Positions 11,516 through 23,885 of a DNA stretch of 64,000 nt are shown here, piece by piece. Every line of letters begins with the position of its first letter. The first letter of the stretch is position 1. Below the pieces are notes generated by a model. That model was not told the DNA's origin, made no database searches, and was given only the letters and a program-made list of their open reading frames with translations. The DNA is taken from the NCBI RefSeq assembly GCF_963676685.1, contig NC_092347.1, positions 91,880,966 to 91,944,965 of the forward strand, in the 5' to 3' direction. The position numbers and the translations under genes are program-made. Origin of the DNA: Mytilus edulis. Taxonomy: Eukaryota; Mollusca; Bivalvia; Mytilida; Mytilidae.

Positions 11516-11759
11516 TTCTACAAACTACCTAATATGATTTCAGGGATTATTAATAATTTAATGATCTTGTGTTTGATAAAAAAAAATAGTATAGACAAAT
11601 TATCATTTTTTCTTTCATATTCCTTGCCAAATGAAATAATTTGGCCTTTAAACACAGAGCATGATATAAAAGATATAACCAACACAGGGTTTTGAGATAA
11701 AGTTGAAGACTTCAAAATTAATAATATCAAGATTCCCTTTATAGCGATAACTTTACATG

Positions 11760-12545
11760 TATTGTTTGTTTATTAAGTACCGATCTTTGTAAAAATCATG
11801 CAGAAGGTGATTCATGGCATGTCACAGAAGTATTTTTTTTTTGCCCTATATCATAAGAACTTTGGTAGATGGTCAAAATTCTGTCTTTATTTTCCCTGTA
11901 TTATGCCCGTTGCCATGGTAACCACCAAATCAACATTTTGCCTGAATATGTGAAAAAAGACCCTTTTTGAAAATATAAAATAAGGGAATTTAAAGTCCTA
12001 TAGAAATAAAGTTAATCACTACAAACTATATGTATATTTACAGTATTGACAAACAAAACCCCAAACTATATAAAAACGTTAAAATTGTGAATTTACTAAA
12101 TAGTTTGTTTCCATAGCAACCATTTAAAAATGTGTTAAAATTCGAAAATGAAAAATTTCAAAAACTTTAAAATTTTAAATCTGTTTATCTCCCAAGACCA
12201 ACAATACCATGACATGTAATTGACAAATTTTGAAAGACCACACTCTATATATTAAGAAAATAAAAAGAAAGTCGTGTGTTTTTTTTTTCTTTAAAAAAAA
12301 AATTTAGTCAAAAATTGTCAATTTTCACCAAAATTCAGATTAACAATCAGATGAATAATCAAAAATTTTGAGCTTAAAAAGCTAAAACATTCCATTTATA
12401 TGTGCATTTCTGACACACATTTGTTAATTTTAAACGAGAATAAATGATAAATGAAGATATACTTGTACAAAATGAAAAATCATCACTCTGGGTATGGTGC
12501 ACCCCCCTTTTTTTTCGATTTTTTTTTTTTTTTTCAAAATTATAA
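11760..12545. repeat. Left arm of a long internal inverted repeat
   Basis: It pairs with 17205-17985 in reverse orientation, for example taccgatctttgtaaaaatc against gattcttacaaagaccggta, and tttgtttccatagcaaccat against its complement at about 17600. The arms are roughly 750 bp and moderately diverged. They enclose about 4.7 kb of other repeats. The stretch 12546-13245 contains no gene that I can see. Confidence 0.65.
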
Positions 12546-13249
12546 AATTTGTTGAAAGAAATGTGGTATCTCATTGTGTTTACTTGTGAACTAAGTATTT
12601 TAAGAATTAAAGCATAACACAACTTCTAAAGTTGAGGGCAGCATATGTACCCCCTCCCTTCAATCTTATATGTAAGATTTCTCAGACGTTTAAAAAAAAA
12701 TATGGTAATACGCATAACCCGTTGTCGTGTCTAAGACTGATGCTGTCAGTGAAAAAGAATAAAGTTGAATCCAAAACTTAATTACTAGTAAGTCTATGTA
12801 TAAAGATAAGAGGATGTGTTGAAATTGTCAATGAGACCATTAACTCTCAACCAGAGAGCAAAGACATAGAAATAAACAAAAGAAGATCACCGTATATCCT
12901 TCAACAATGAGCATAACATGATTATCTATAAAACAAATCTTAATGAACATTTAAAAAAAATAGCTCAGGATCCTTTCTCTTTCAAAATGGCTATAAAGAA
13001 GTTACAGTAACAATTTAATGCAACTCATTGTTGGTTTTTGAAACAGATTGATGCTTTTTAAAAAAACTTTAACCCTAGACTAAACAAGTAGACTCACCCT
13101 GAAATGTCTGGTTGGTTTTATTTATAATTGAATTACTTTTGAAACTCTGCAAGTGTTATGTAAAGATTTTAATACAAGTATCATATTAACTTAACATTAT
13201 CAATGTTCTAAGAAAATGAGGTCAGGGTAAGATAAACTATGTCAGACAG

Positions 13250-13545
13250 ACGAAAAAAAGAGAACGGAAACGGAAAATTCAGCATTTTTTCCATTTTTAA
13301 AGGGGCATAACTTATTGACAGTACCTGTTACACCAATAACATTCTAACTGTTCTGAATTTTATGGAAATAAGCATTGTGTGTAAGTTTCAAAACATTTGG
13401 TTGTGGCAAACTTAAGTTAGAGAACGGAAACAAAAAAGTCAGCATTTTTTTCCATTTGTATAAGAGTATAAGTCTGAAACGGACGTACTTACAGACAAAG
13501 GTACAACTTAATGCCCCCTTTGCTACAGTGGGGGCATACAAATTC
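13250..13545 (-). repeat. Bivalve gggggcat repeat, inverted copy
   Basis: It ends in taatgccccctttgctacag, then tgggggcata, the complement of the start of the repeat at 13869. It includes the phrase gagaacggaaac twice. Family recognised from memory as widespread in bivalves. No coding capacity. Confidence 0.55.
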
Positions 13546-13868
13546 TACATGTTCTATCTGAGGAAATATATACCAACGATCTACATTAAATTGTGCTAGA
13601 ATTTGTCAATGTTTCTATTGTATATGGTGGAAAAGGACAGCTTGTCTTTTTTTTTTTTTTTAAATAACTGAATTATTATTTGTATACCGCAGAATAATCG
13701 CGTTTTTTTATGGTTCTCAAAAATATTTTCCTTGTGGCCCTGAGGAAAATTTGCTGGTTCGAACTGTTGTATACTGTTTTCGATTCTCAAACCTTTATGA
13801 CAACCATGTGCAATGACCATTCTTGAATTTTGCCTAATTTAATCAATTGTTATATTTACATATTTTTA

Positions 13869-14430
13869 TGCCCCCGCAGTGGCGGAGGGGGCATTAAGGT
13901 TTACCCTTGTCCGTCCGTCAGTATGTCCCAACGTTGGTTTCTGTTCTCTATCTTTAGTTTGCCTCAACCAAATGTTATGAAACTTAATCACATTGCTTAT
14001 TACCATAAAACAAGACTAAGTTTGGTGGTGTCACTTAAACCGTCCAAGAGTTATGCCCCTTTACAAATAGAAATATTGCTCAATTTCCGTTTCTGTTCTC
14101 TAACTTTAGTTTGTCTTTACCAGATGTTATTAAAATTATACACAATGCTTAAAACCACCAAATGCAGATCAACTTTGAATTTTGGTGGTGTAACTTTCAC
14201 GGTTCTATGCAATGCCTCTTTATAGAGGGGAAAAGTTGCTGAATTTTTTGTTTTGTATTTCATTCTTTAGTTTGCCTCAACCAAATGTTACGAAACTTTT
14301 ACACAATTCTTATCACCATAAAAGTTAGTACACAATTGGTAAGTGTCTTCAGTCATGTCCGTTTATAACTTTTATAATATGGAAGCGGGAGCATCATCTG
14401 TGTCCAATGGACACATTCCGCATTTATTTC
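13869..14430 (+). repeat. Bivalve gggggcat / gtccgtccgtcag repeat
   Basis: It starts tgcccccgcagtggcggagg and continues with cccttgtccgtccgtcagta, followed by two or three degenerate internal subrepeats (tttgcctcaaccaaatgtta). It is opposite in orientation to 13250-13545. Confidence 0.6.
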
Positions 14431-14824
14431 AAATCTTTTAGATAAGTTAGATTATTATATATTAGAATAAAAAGAAAGGTTCTGTAGTTCTTCTTCAATT
14501 TCAATTTTAGCACAGTTAAATCGACATAGTGACATAAGTGTTTTCATAAAGGTTTCGATACATGTCGATTTACATGGAAGGTAAATAGTAACAGCAATTA
14601 TAATCTGACTCTGCGCAATAGTATACTAGTCCACAAAAGAAACGATACAAGGCAATGTATTTTCCATAGATAATGAAATTGGAAACACTGTACCAAGATT
14701 AAAACTGTCCCATTTGTCTAATCTTTACAGAGTGTTATTATCTTATCAAAACCACTGATTTATTATAAGACAAAAAAAATATTTTATTTTTTTATTTTTG
14801 TTATATCAAAAATAGTTTTTTTTA

Positions 14825-15665
14825 TAAATAAACCAGATGCTCCGCAGGGCGCAGCTTTATACGACCGCAGAGGTATTGCACAATACTTAACATAATAATT
14901 TTGGACCCCGATTTGGACCAACTTGAAAACTGGGCCCATAATCAAAAATCTATGACCATGTTTAGATTCAGCATATCAAAGAACCCCAATAATTCACTTT
15001 TTGTTAAAATCAAGCTAAGTTTAATTTTTGACCCTTTTGACCTTAATGTAGACCAATTTGAAAACAGGACCAAAAATTAAGAATCTGAATACACGGTTAG
15101 ATATGGCATATCAAAGAACCCCAATAATTAATGTTTGATGAAATCAAACAAAGTTTAATTTTGGACCCTTTTGGCCCCTAATTCGTTGGGACCAAAACTC
15201 CCAAAATCAATCCAAACCTTTCTTTTGTGGTTATAAACCTTGTGTTAAAATTTCATAAATTTCTATTAACTTATGCTTAAGTTATTATGCAAAAACCATG
15301 AAAAATGCTTATTTGGTACCTGTTTTTGGCCCCTAATTCCTAAACTGTTGTGACTAAAACTCCCAAAATCAATCCCAACCTTCCTGTTGTGGTCATAGAG
15401 ACCTTATGTTAAAATTTCATAGATTTCTTTTTACTTAAACTAAAGTTATTGTGCGAAAACCAAGACAAATGCTTATTTGGGCCTTTTTTAAACTGTTGGG
15501 ACCAAAACACAAAGAATCAATCCCAACCTTTCTTTCATGGTCATAAACCATGTGTTTAAATTTCATAGATTTCAATTTACTTTTACTAAAGTTAGAGTGC
15601 GAAAACCAAATGTCTTCGGACGACGACGACGCCAACGTGATACCAATATACGACCAAAAAATTTT
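14825..15665 (+). repeat. Bivalve repeat starting agatgctccgcagggcgcag
   Basis: It opens with atgctccgcagggcgcagct and ttatacgaccgcagagg. Internal units of about 200 bp follow (caaagaaccccaataattca; ccaaaactcccaaaatcaat), and it ends in cggacgacgacgacgccaac. The ORF on the opposite strand is incidental. The stretch 15666-16140 is A+T-rich and without a gene. Confidence 0.6.
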
Positions 15666-16149
15666 CAATTAAAAAAAATCGAAATAAGAACTTAATTTTT
15701 TTCGTTTAAACATGGTGCGCTTAAAATTTTGAATGCCAACCGTCCTTGTGTCCATCTGGCTGTCCTTGCAGCGCTCGCACATGTACAAATAATGTCAGAT
15801 TTTTACGAAACTAATACTTTAGGTTATTATAAGCAATATCTCAAACAAGTTAAATATTGGTGGTCAATCGACTTTTATAAAAACAGTCATAACCCTTGAA
15901 AATAATAAATTTATGGAAAATAGCCCCTTTAACGCTCCCACAGGTACAATTCTTGCCAGATTTTTAATAAAACTTATACACTAGATTAATATCAACAATA
16001 TCTCGGATGAGTTCTATAATCATGGACAATTGACTTTTTTTAAAGAGTTATGACCCTTAAAAATATTAAAATTTATGAAAAGTGGCGTTGTTAGCGCTCT
16101 CGATGGTACAAATTTTTAATTTTTTATTTTCAGTTTATTTCTGATAGAA

Positions 16150-16990
16150 CGGACGTAGTTTTTTTAGGTCACCGTTTCAAAGGAACTGTGAATTTTGCCA
16201 TCACTTTGCTTCCGTTGTCGTCTGTCCGGTGTAAAATATTTGAAACATTTCCACTGAAACTACTGAACCAATTCCAGTAAAACTTATAAACTGAATGATT
16301 CTTAGGATATCTAGAATAAAGTTTGTGTTCTATTTTCTATTTTGTAAAAAAAAACATGGCCGCCATGGGTAAAATAAGAACATGGGGGTAAAATGCAGTG
16401 TGTAGCTCATATCTCAAACACTAAAGCCTTTTAAGAGCAAATTTTCAGATGAATCTAACAACCCATTGTTGGGTTGCTGCCACTAAATTGTTAATTGTAC
16501 GGAAATTTTGCAGTTTTGGTTATTATCTTGAATATTATTAATGACAAAGATAAACTGTAAACAGCACAACTTTCAGCAAAGTAGGATCTACAAATAAGTT
16601 AATATGACCAGAATTGTCAATTGAATCCTTATGGAGTTATAGCCCTTTAAAGAAATTTTTCACAATTTGTTCATCTAGTTTGCTTCCTTTAAAAAAAAAT
16701 CTTCTTCTGAATATGCTTAATCAATTTCAGCCCAACTTGGGAGTTATAATCTTGTATAAATTTAGTTTTTTATTTCCTTGTACTTCAAGAAACTTAGCCA
16801 CTATGGCTAAAATGGAACATAGGGGTAAAATTCTTTTTTTGCTTTTGAAGAAAAAAACGACAGATACAAAGAACATTTAAATGGAATTGTTAACCCACTC
16901 ATTGATATATATTGAAGGGACAAATAATCATTGATGCAAGATTTAACCAAAAATTACAGGTGATCGATTCAGGTTCTTAAGAGTCAATTT
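16150..16990 (+). repeat. Mollusc gggttgctgcc repeat, same family as 43274-44475
   Basis: Shared phrases with 43274-44475 include ttgttgggttgctgcc, ggttattatcttgaatatta and aagtaggatctacaaataag. It is more decayed than the copy in the second NOP14 block. The stretch 16991-17204 is A+T-rich filler. Confidence 0.55.
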
Positions 16991-17204
16991 TAAAGACCAT
17001 GAAATAGCATCTAAAGATTTAAAATTTCTGTTTGGGTTTTTCTCTCTTTGACACATTCCCCATTTCTAAAAATAAATCTAAAAGAGTCTATATAAAAATG
17101 GTGTAGGGGGTTCTATTATTGCCATCACCCTTTGAAGAAATTTCATGTTTTAATGCTCAAAATGTTCACAATTGAATTCCATCTTTTAAATTTTTTAATA
17201 ATTT

Positions 17205-17985
17205 TTTGAATTTTGAAAAAAAGGGGGGGCACCATGCCCAGAAAGAAAAAATGTCCTTCTCTACAAAAATATCTGTATCAATCATATTTTCTCATTTATA
17301 ATTACCAAATTTGTGTCAGGAATGTACGCATAAATGGATTTTTTTTGCTTTTTAAGTTCAAAATGTTTCAGTATTCATCTGTTTGGTAATCTGAATTTTG
17401 GTGAAAATTGACAATTTTTGACTAAAATTATTTTTTTAAAGAAAAAAAAAACACACGACTTTCTTTTTATTTTCTGAATATATAGAGTGTTGTCTTTCAA
17501 AATTTGTCAATGACATGTCATGGTATTGTTGGTCTTGGGAGATAAACAGATTTAAAATTTTAAAATTTTTGGAATTTTTCATTTTCGAATTTTAACACAT
17601 TTTTAAATGGTTGCTATGGAAACAAACTATTTAGTAAATTCAAAATTTTAACGTTTTTGTATAGTTTGGGGTTGTGTTTGTCAATACTGTAAATATACAT
17701 ATTGTTTGTATTGATTAACTTTATTTCTATGGTTCTTTAAAATCCATTATATTTCAATTTTCAAAGGCTACTTATAGACGTATTTAGGCAAAATTTTGTA
17801 AGGATGGTTTCCATGGCAACCAAGGTTGAAAAGAAAAAATTAATACAGAAAAGTTATTTTCATACCATACCTTCATCATAAACAAAATATAAAGACATTC
17901 GAAGAGGGGTCATGAATCGCCCATCAACAGGAACCTGCATGATTCTTACAAAGACCGGTACTTAAAAGCCAGCGTCAAATGGCTA
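17205..17985. repeat. Right arm of the long internal inverted repeat
   Basis: Complement of 11760-12545, with moderate divergence. The following 17986-18400 contains no feature that I can support. Confidence 0.65.
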
Positions 17986-18401
17986 TTCATGTTATATTTG
18001 TAAATCCACAAAGCATCTTATTTGAGATGCATGTAGAGCAAATGGTGAAGAATATTAGGGAACATCTGTGTTGTGGTGGTTTTTTTTTGTTCAAATGAAC
18101 AAGAAATTCAAACTGTGAGAAGTAAGCCATCTAAATGTAAAGAAAAAAACTGGCAGAACTCAGGATTGACAAATAGAACAAAATTTAATAGGAAGCTTGC
18201 ATTTGGTGAAATTTTCTCATAGCAATTACACTGGGAAAAAAGGTAAGGGACACCCAAAAAACATAACCATGGCAATTGTTAAAAAAAAAAAGTCTGAAAA
18301 AGGATATCGCCTGGCCACAAAACATGGTAGCTTTCTTGCACTAACCAGTTCAAGGTTACAAATTCCCATAATTATTTATTTATTTTTTTTTGGGGCGGGG
18401 G

Positions 18402-18512
18402 CAATCTAATTAAAATTAAATCTCTCACTCATTTTTAATGCTTGGTCGCTGCATGGGCACACACCAAGCATTAAAAAATGAGCGAGTGAGAGATTTGATT
18501 TTAATTAGATTG
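18402..18512. repeat. Hairpin element, arms about 46 bp
   Basis: The left arm caatctaattaaaattaaat ... atgcttggt pairs with accaagcat ... attttaattagattg, with a loop of about 16 bases (cgctgcatgggcacac). Direct copies of ggggcgggg flank it. The stretch 18513-19286 is otherwise A+T-rich, and from 18853 it carries repeats of the taatccctgaa type that also occur at the other end of the 8.3-kb element. Confidence 0.8.
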
Positions 18513-19309
18513 GGGCGGGGTACCTTATTTCTCTTAGGCGTGTCGTTAAAATCTGATTCGATATGTGCAGGAAAATGTTTTTTAGAATGTGGATATTGTG
18601 GTAAAAACAGATGTGAAGCATATTATTTTAATATTTTAATATTTTAATATAATGTGTTTCACATTTTAATATAGTGTGCCTAACATTTTGAAAAATTGGG
18701 GTTATCATTTTTTTTTTATATTTGTGCTTTACATTTTACAATTTATGTAACTTTATAATAATAATATGTTTTTATTTGATTTTATAGGATTTGTTTTTTT
18801 TTTTTTTATTAATTTTCTTTGTAAATAAAACAATTTCTTCATTTCAATTATTATGTAGAATCCCTGAAGTTTTTTCTAGTGATAATACATAATCCCTGAA
18901 AATTTCAGTGATTAATATAGATTCCTACACTGCAACAAGTGTATTACGATATTTCTCCACTCGGGACAGTTAAATTTTATTATTTAAAGCGTGAGGCTTG
19001 CCTATATAGTATATATAGTGTAGAAATCTGTTTTTCTAATGATTTTTATCCTTCTTTTTCAAAGATTTTCAGAAACTTGTGTTCTTTATATGCGACGTCA
19101 TCAGGCATGGTCGCCTGTTTTCATGACGTCACAATAGGAAAATTCAGAAGAAAACAAAACATTTAGACGTCATAATCAAATTTTGACTAATCATTTGCCG
19201 AGAACAGATTTTTCACTAGTGAGGAGAAATATTTTTCTCACACCGGTCAGGAAATGTGAAAATAGCACAAAAATTCTACATAATCACTGATTATACAAAT
19301 TCACTGTAA

Positions 19310-20379
19310 CATATATGAATATGCTAATGAGAATTTTACATTATTAATAGCCAATTATCATATTATTATATTAGATTAAATCCATTTATTTGAAAGTTCA
19401 TCTTTTTAATAAGGTTCCAAATGAACACTAAAAGTCAATTCATATTCAAAAATTCAAGGGAAGCAGTATATTTACGAATTATGAGTGATGATTTAGATTT
19501 AGTGCTTTATTATATAAGACTGGGTCATATTTTACATATTTTATACAATTATATATACTATATAGGTATTTTTTTCTGAAATATTTATATAACTATATAG
19601 GTACTGCATTTCAATGAATGTTATATTGAAACGGGTACATTTTTTAGGCAAAATTGAACCTCCAGTCTCCTTACCAAACAAATTTTAAGATCTTATTCAA
19701 AATTTATATTCTTCTCTTCAATATTGAAAAGGTAACATACACCAAGGTGAGCAACACAGGCTCTTTATAGCTTCTAGTTTACTTCTTTAGTATAAAAGTT
19801 TAAGAGAATTAAATTAAATCAAATTTGAATCTGATGGTTCAGTTTGCAGGTCCGAGACCACAATTGTCGTCCCTTGTTTTTCGTTGTTCGATTTTCGTTG
19901 TTCACAAATATAGTCCCTAGTGTTGACAGTGGGTTACTTGCCATTAATTTTTATACCTCTTCCAAATTTACTTCTCCATGTTTAATGCCTCAAATTGCAA
20001 GAATTGCAAGAATGGGGTGGAAATTACACAGTAAAAAAAATTGGGGTTCAGAATTTTAAAGGAAAGTAGTGATTTGATCCAGCTGAAAAAGGTTGAATAT
20101 TAGCACTTCGGAAGCTGTCAAAAGATTTCAAGACGCCCTAAACATAAAATTGTCCATACTTTGAGTTAGAGCGGATGAAGTTTTCTTTAATTTTGATATA
20201 ATTTGTCCCAAAAGTAGTACAACACACTGTACAAATATCATTGAGAAAGCGCAGGTGAGATTTTTTTAATTTTCATTTATCTTCTAAAAGAAATGCACTT
20301 CGAAATAATTGTGGTCTCAGACCTGTATATAAATTTATATACCCGGTAATGTATCATAACCCATTATTGTCTGTCATAG
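19310..20379. other. NOP14 intron with old mollusc repeat end
   Basis: Intron sequence shared with copy 2 (39690-39900 and 41045-41387). The part 19620-19790 contains gcaaaattgaacctcc and caaggtgagcaacacaggct, the decayed 3' end of the agctcacc repeat family. Nothing coding is seen. Confidence 0.5.
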
Positions 20380-20463
20380 GGAGAAGATACAGACCCAGCT
20401 AAAGATGTCAGAAGTACTTACCACAGATATGGATAGAGATGCTCTCAATAATGATGGCTTTAG
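20380..20463 (+). CDS. NOP14: NOP14, exon B of copy 1
   Basis: An 84-nt exon with acceptor catag at 20375-20379 and donor gtaatg at 20464. Its first g completes the split lysine codon from exon A. It then encodes EKIQTQLKMSEVLTTDMDRD and the following ALNNDGF, ending with ag, which pairs with the g of exon C to make arginine. The copy 2 exon (41388-41471) has the same length and phase. Differences are two amino-acid changes (Lys to Thr and Gln to Lys) and two silent changes. Confidence 0.8.
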
Positions 20464-20469
20464 GTAATG

Positions 20470-21255
20470 CTTATTTGTATGCCCCGTTTATGGTCATTAT
20501 GTTTTCTGTCCGTCCGTCCGTTTGTCCTTCTGTCCCCCTTCAGGTCAAAGTTTTTGGTCACAGTAGTTTTTGATGAAGTTGAAGTCCTATCAACTTGAAA
20601 CTTAGTACACATGTTCCCTGGTATATGATCATTTTAATGCCATATTAGAGTTTTTACTCTAATTTCACGGTCCACTGACAGAGAAAATGATAGTGCGATT
20701 GCATTGGGTCATCCATGTACTATGAGCACATTCTTGTTCTAATTATGTTTTCTACCTTTTATTTCATGTTAACAAGCTTAATCATATTCTTCCAGTTTGT
20801 AGAGTAAACAAAATTAAACAAGGCTAAAACAAATCTTACAAAATACAAATATAACTTTGTCAATGTAAACCAGAATATTTAAGCCAAGAAAAAAATGTGT
20901 ATTTCCTATTACATCTTTGAAAATAAAAAGGGTAGGTATCTGTTTTTTTTTTTTTTTTTTTTTTTACCTTTTTTTCATGCCCCATTTATGGGAATAATGT
21001 TGTCTGGTCTGTGCGACCGTTCCTTCGTCCAACCGCCTGTCCTTCTTTCTGTCTCGCTTCAGGTTAAAGATTTTGGTTGAGGTAGTTTTTGATGACTTTG
21101 AAGTCCAATCAACTTGAAACTTAGTACACATGTTCCTTATGATAGGATCTTTCTAATTTTAATGCCAAATTTGAGATTTGACCCCATTTTCACGGTCCAC
21201 TGAACATAGAAAATGATAGTGAGGATAGGGCATCTGTGTATTTAGGACACATTCT
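20470..21255 (+). repeat. Two tandem copies of mussel gtccgtccg / cacggtccactga repeat
   Basis: Copies at 20470-20740 and 20975-21255 share gcttcaggt(c/t)aaag, caacttgaaacttagtacac, atgttcc, cacggtccactga and acattcttgtt. Copy 2 of the NOP14 block has the same pair at 41478-41720 and 41925-42200. The family is recognised from memory as widespread in mussels. The stretch 21256-21741 is the remaining intron. Confidence 0.65.
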
Positions 21256-21741
21256 TGTTTACATTGAGTATAGGAAGAGGCATTCTGACTTAAACATGGC
21301 TTATTTATAAATGACAAAAAAAACTTTTAGCTTAAAAAATAAGGTGGGTACTGTAATAGAAGCACACATTTTTTTTTTTTGGCCTAATGTGTTGAATCTG
21401 GGCAGTATACAAAAGAAGGAATTAACTGTGAGACTTAAATAGTTTTAAATTCTTCATGAATCTTCTGTCTTCAATCAAGAAGTTTTAAAAACCTTCCTTG
21501 CATCAAGTTGCATGCATTATAAAAAATATTTGATAGCTTGCCAACATTCAGAAAACCCTTTGTTGAAACCTTTACAACAAAATCTATATACTAATTGTCA
21601 AATATTGAACTTTAATAAGATTATTAATGGGAGGGAGGGAAGAGGGTTTAAAAATTAGGAGAATCACATGTATGTATATACTAATTATCAAACATGAGTG
21701 TCAAATAGTGAATAGTAATACAATTTCAATATTTTTTTCAG

Positions 21742-21804
21742 GTTATCTGTAATATCATCAACAGTAGTGTTACTGGAACAATTTTCTGCAGTTTATGATA
21801 ATTA
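21742..21804 (+). pseudogene. NOP14: NOP14 exon C of copy 1, 5' part, interrupted by transposon
   Basis: The acceptor is ttttttcag, ending at 21741. The exon encodes RLSVISSTVVLLEQFSAVYD and then breaks after the codons for Asn and the first bases of Tyr, because a 2.46-kb DNA transposon starts at 21805. The exon resumes at 24266-24472. Copy 2 has the uninterrupted exon (42677-42943). Reading through the transposon meets stops soon after entry. Unless the element is removed or skipped, this exon cannot encode the NOP14 C-terminus. Confidence 0.85.
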
Positions 21805-22386
21805 TGCCCGCGTCACACTGTCCCGATTTTTACGCCGATGGCAACATGATAATGGAAATTTTCAAAATCGGGGCTGATCGTATCAAGATCGGGCTATTCG
21901 TAGTGCCATCTTTAACCATCGTAGAACCATCGGCCACTTTTTCTAGCCTTCGGGGACAACTTCGGGAAGGGTTCTAAATTTTTTAACATGTTAAAAAATC
22001 CCCGAAGGTGCGTCCGATGTTGAGGGTTCGTATTGAGTTCGTATCACCATCCTCACCATCGTAATGTCACCGGGAATGCATCTTTGCACATCGTATTGCA
22101 TTCGTGTTTCCATCGTTTCCATCGGGCAGTTTTGACATTACGATGTCTACACGAATGAAGCACGAAGATACCCGAAGGTCTTACGATGGCAACACGACTT
22201 CGTGAAGACCTCGTAATCCTGTCGTGTTGCCATCGAATAAAAGTACGAAGGCGACAAGATGGAACTACGACGGCAATAAATCCAGCTAAATGTAAGTTAA
22301 TTTTCGAGCTAAAATACATTTAAAGTGCCATGCGCGATATGCACTGGTCTGTCTAATACGACAGTTAAGAAAGACGTTCACAAAAC

Positions 22387-22500
22387 ATGGAGCTCATATC
22401 AAATGATTCTATGAGAACAAGAAAGGCGACAGCGTTGTTTCTATTAATTCAAATGGAACAAGAAGAGCAGCTACTACAGGCTCAGGATTTACTTTTACAA
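22387..22500 (+). CDS. Possible leftover first exon of a transposase
   Basis: ATG at 22387 opens 38 codons (MELISNDSMRTRKATALFLL, then IQMEQEEQLLQAQDLLLQ), ending exactly at a gtaaaa donor at 22501. The helical, Glu/Gln-rich composition and the position inside a transposon with a TTA target site suggest the first exon of an ancestral transposase gene whose remaining exons were deleted. No catalytic domain is present in the element. This is an inference from position and codon structure; a chance ORF is possible. Confidence 0.3.
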
Positions 22501-23569
22501 GTAAAACATTATTTTTTGTCAATTTTTCATATCAAGTAACATAATGAAAATCATAAACGCGCCTCGTATACCAACACTGCAGGTACACGTATATAGGGAA
22601 ACCAACTTTTTCTTCGTTATTCTGATTTTTTATGTATCGTCTGAGTTGTTGTCACACGAATGTTTACTCCATAACCATTTTGTTTTATATATGTCATATT
22701 TTGCCGCATTTGTTGCTTTCCCCACATCCTTCCTTTTGTCTATATTATTATCGACTCCTAGGAGTCGATGTTAAGAATTGAACGATGGACAGTTAGTGCA
22801 TGAATTTTTCTTGCTACCTGATTGGAAGATATTACGAGACGTGAATAATCAAAGTTTGTTGATTGGTTAGGACAATCCAAACCTACTAAATGTCCTTCAA
22901 TCCCGTAGAGTATCGGATTTGTCCTCTCTATTTTAGCAATTAGATTTTGCCTGGTCATGAATCATGCATATTCATGATATTGGAACACAGGTAACTTTTA
23001 TCTATAAATAGTCGAATCTTCTGGAGTTTCGTAAACAACAACGTTAAATGATATATACTACTTCATAACGTGTGACCTCACGTGTGTGGTAAAATTTGTT
23101 GATTGATGCACGTGGTTATTCTAGTAAATGAATTAATCTGCAAAGCGAGAGCACTTTCCATTTTCATCAGCTAAGAGTCGACTAGCCCTTTTTGAAAGGC
23201 TAATGCTTGTTATGATATTCTCCTGGAAAGAGCTCTTTTTGAATAAAAGGGATCAACGAACCCATTACCTTAGCTTTAAGATAGATCAGTAAACATGGGC
23301 ATAAGTATGGGTGATTATTCAGACTAGCGCACACATTTTACAGTTCAAACAAGGCAATGCCGAGCGTGACATCCCCTCGTATGTAACATATTGGGGACAA
23401 ATATGGACACTATATTTGTATATTATACATGCAGAAAATGGTAAAATTGAATATGCATATTTGATACATAAACTATTTTTTTTAGAAATCAACCGAAACA
23501 TTCAGTAACTGCAAATACCTTTAATATTGTCTTTAGAACCAGCAAGTAAAAAAATGAGCAACCAATTTC

Positions 23570-23885
23570 CTGTGTATTATGCTATTTCAAGGAAAAAAAA
23601 CAAGTCCATCTGCATAACCTTGACCTTTGAACTTGAACGTAAAAAATGTCAGATTATTACAAGGAGGAACAATATATCAAATGTGGTTAAAATCTTTTGA
23701 AGCATATTGGTTTTAGAGTGTTCACAAGGGTGATATTGTCTTGTATTACAACTGCCACTGTGACCTTGACCTTTAAACTTTAAAGTAAATAGCGCTGAAG
23801 ATATTCTAAACGAGTAACACCATACCAAGTTTTGAGCATTTTGGTTCTAGAGTGTAGAAATTAAATGTACAATATAATATATATT
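23570..23885 (+). repeat. Two copies of a ccttgacctttgaactt repeat
   Basis: Phrases aaccttgacctttgaacttg and gaccttgacctttaaacttt lie about 160 bases apart, each followed by a similar segment ending in ggttttagagtgt / ggttctagagtgt. It is nested in the exon C transposon and is a low-coding bivalve repeat type. Confidence 0.5.

Larger units (their letters stand above)
11030..19309. mobile_element. 8.3-kb composite terminal-inverted-repeat element
   Basis: A perfect 23-base inverted repeat, ttacagtgaatttgtataat plus cag at 11030-11052 and its complement at 19287-19309, bounds the block. Beyond it the ends keep agreeing with a few mismatches (attatgtagaat). Copy 2 has the block-free sequence at about 39,685 (catatcatatataaatatgc). 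Inside are a foldback near the left end (11053-11515), long inverted arms (11760-12545 and 17205-17985), two inverted copies of a gggggcat repeat, and other mollusc repeats. No transposase ORF is seen, so it is non-autonomous or a nest of insertions. The target duplication is not clear. Confidence 0.6.

Noticed and set aside
13830-14225. 131-codon ORF starting MPNLINCYIYIF
   Set aside because: It reads through a known bivalve interspersed repeat; repeats of this family give chance ORFs in many places.
22751-22768. 18-bp perfect palindrome tcgactcctaggagtcga as an operator
   Set aside because: It lies inside a transposon with no associated gene. A single short palindrome is not evidence of a binding site.
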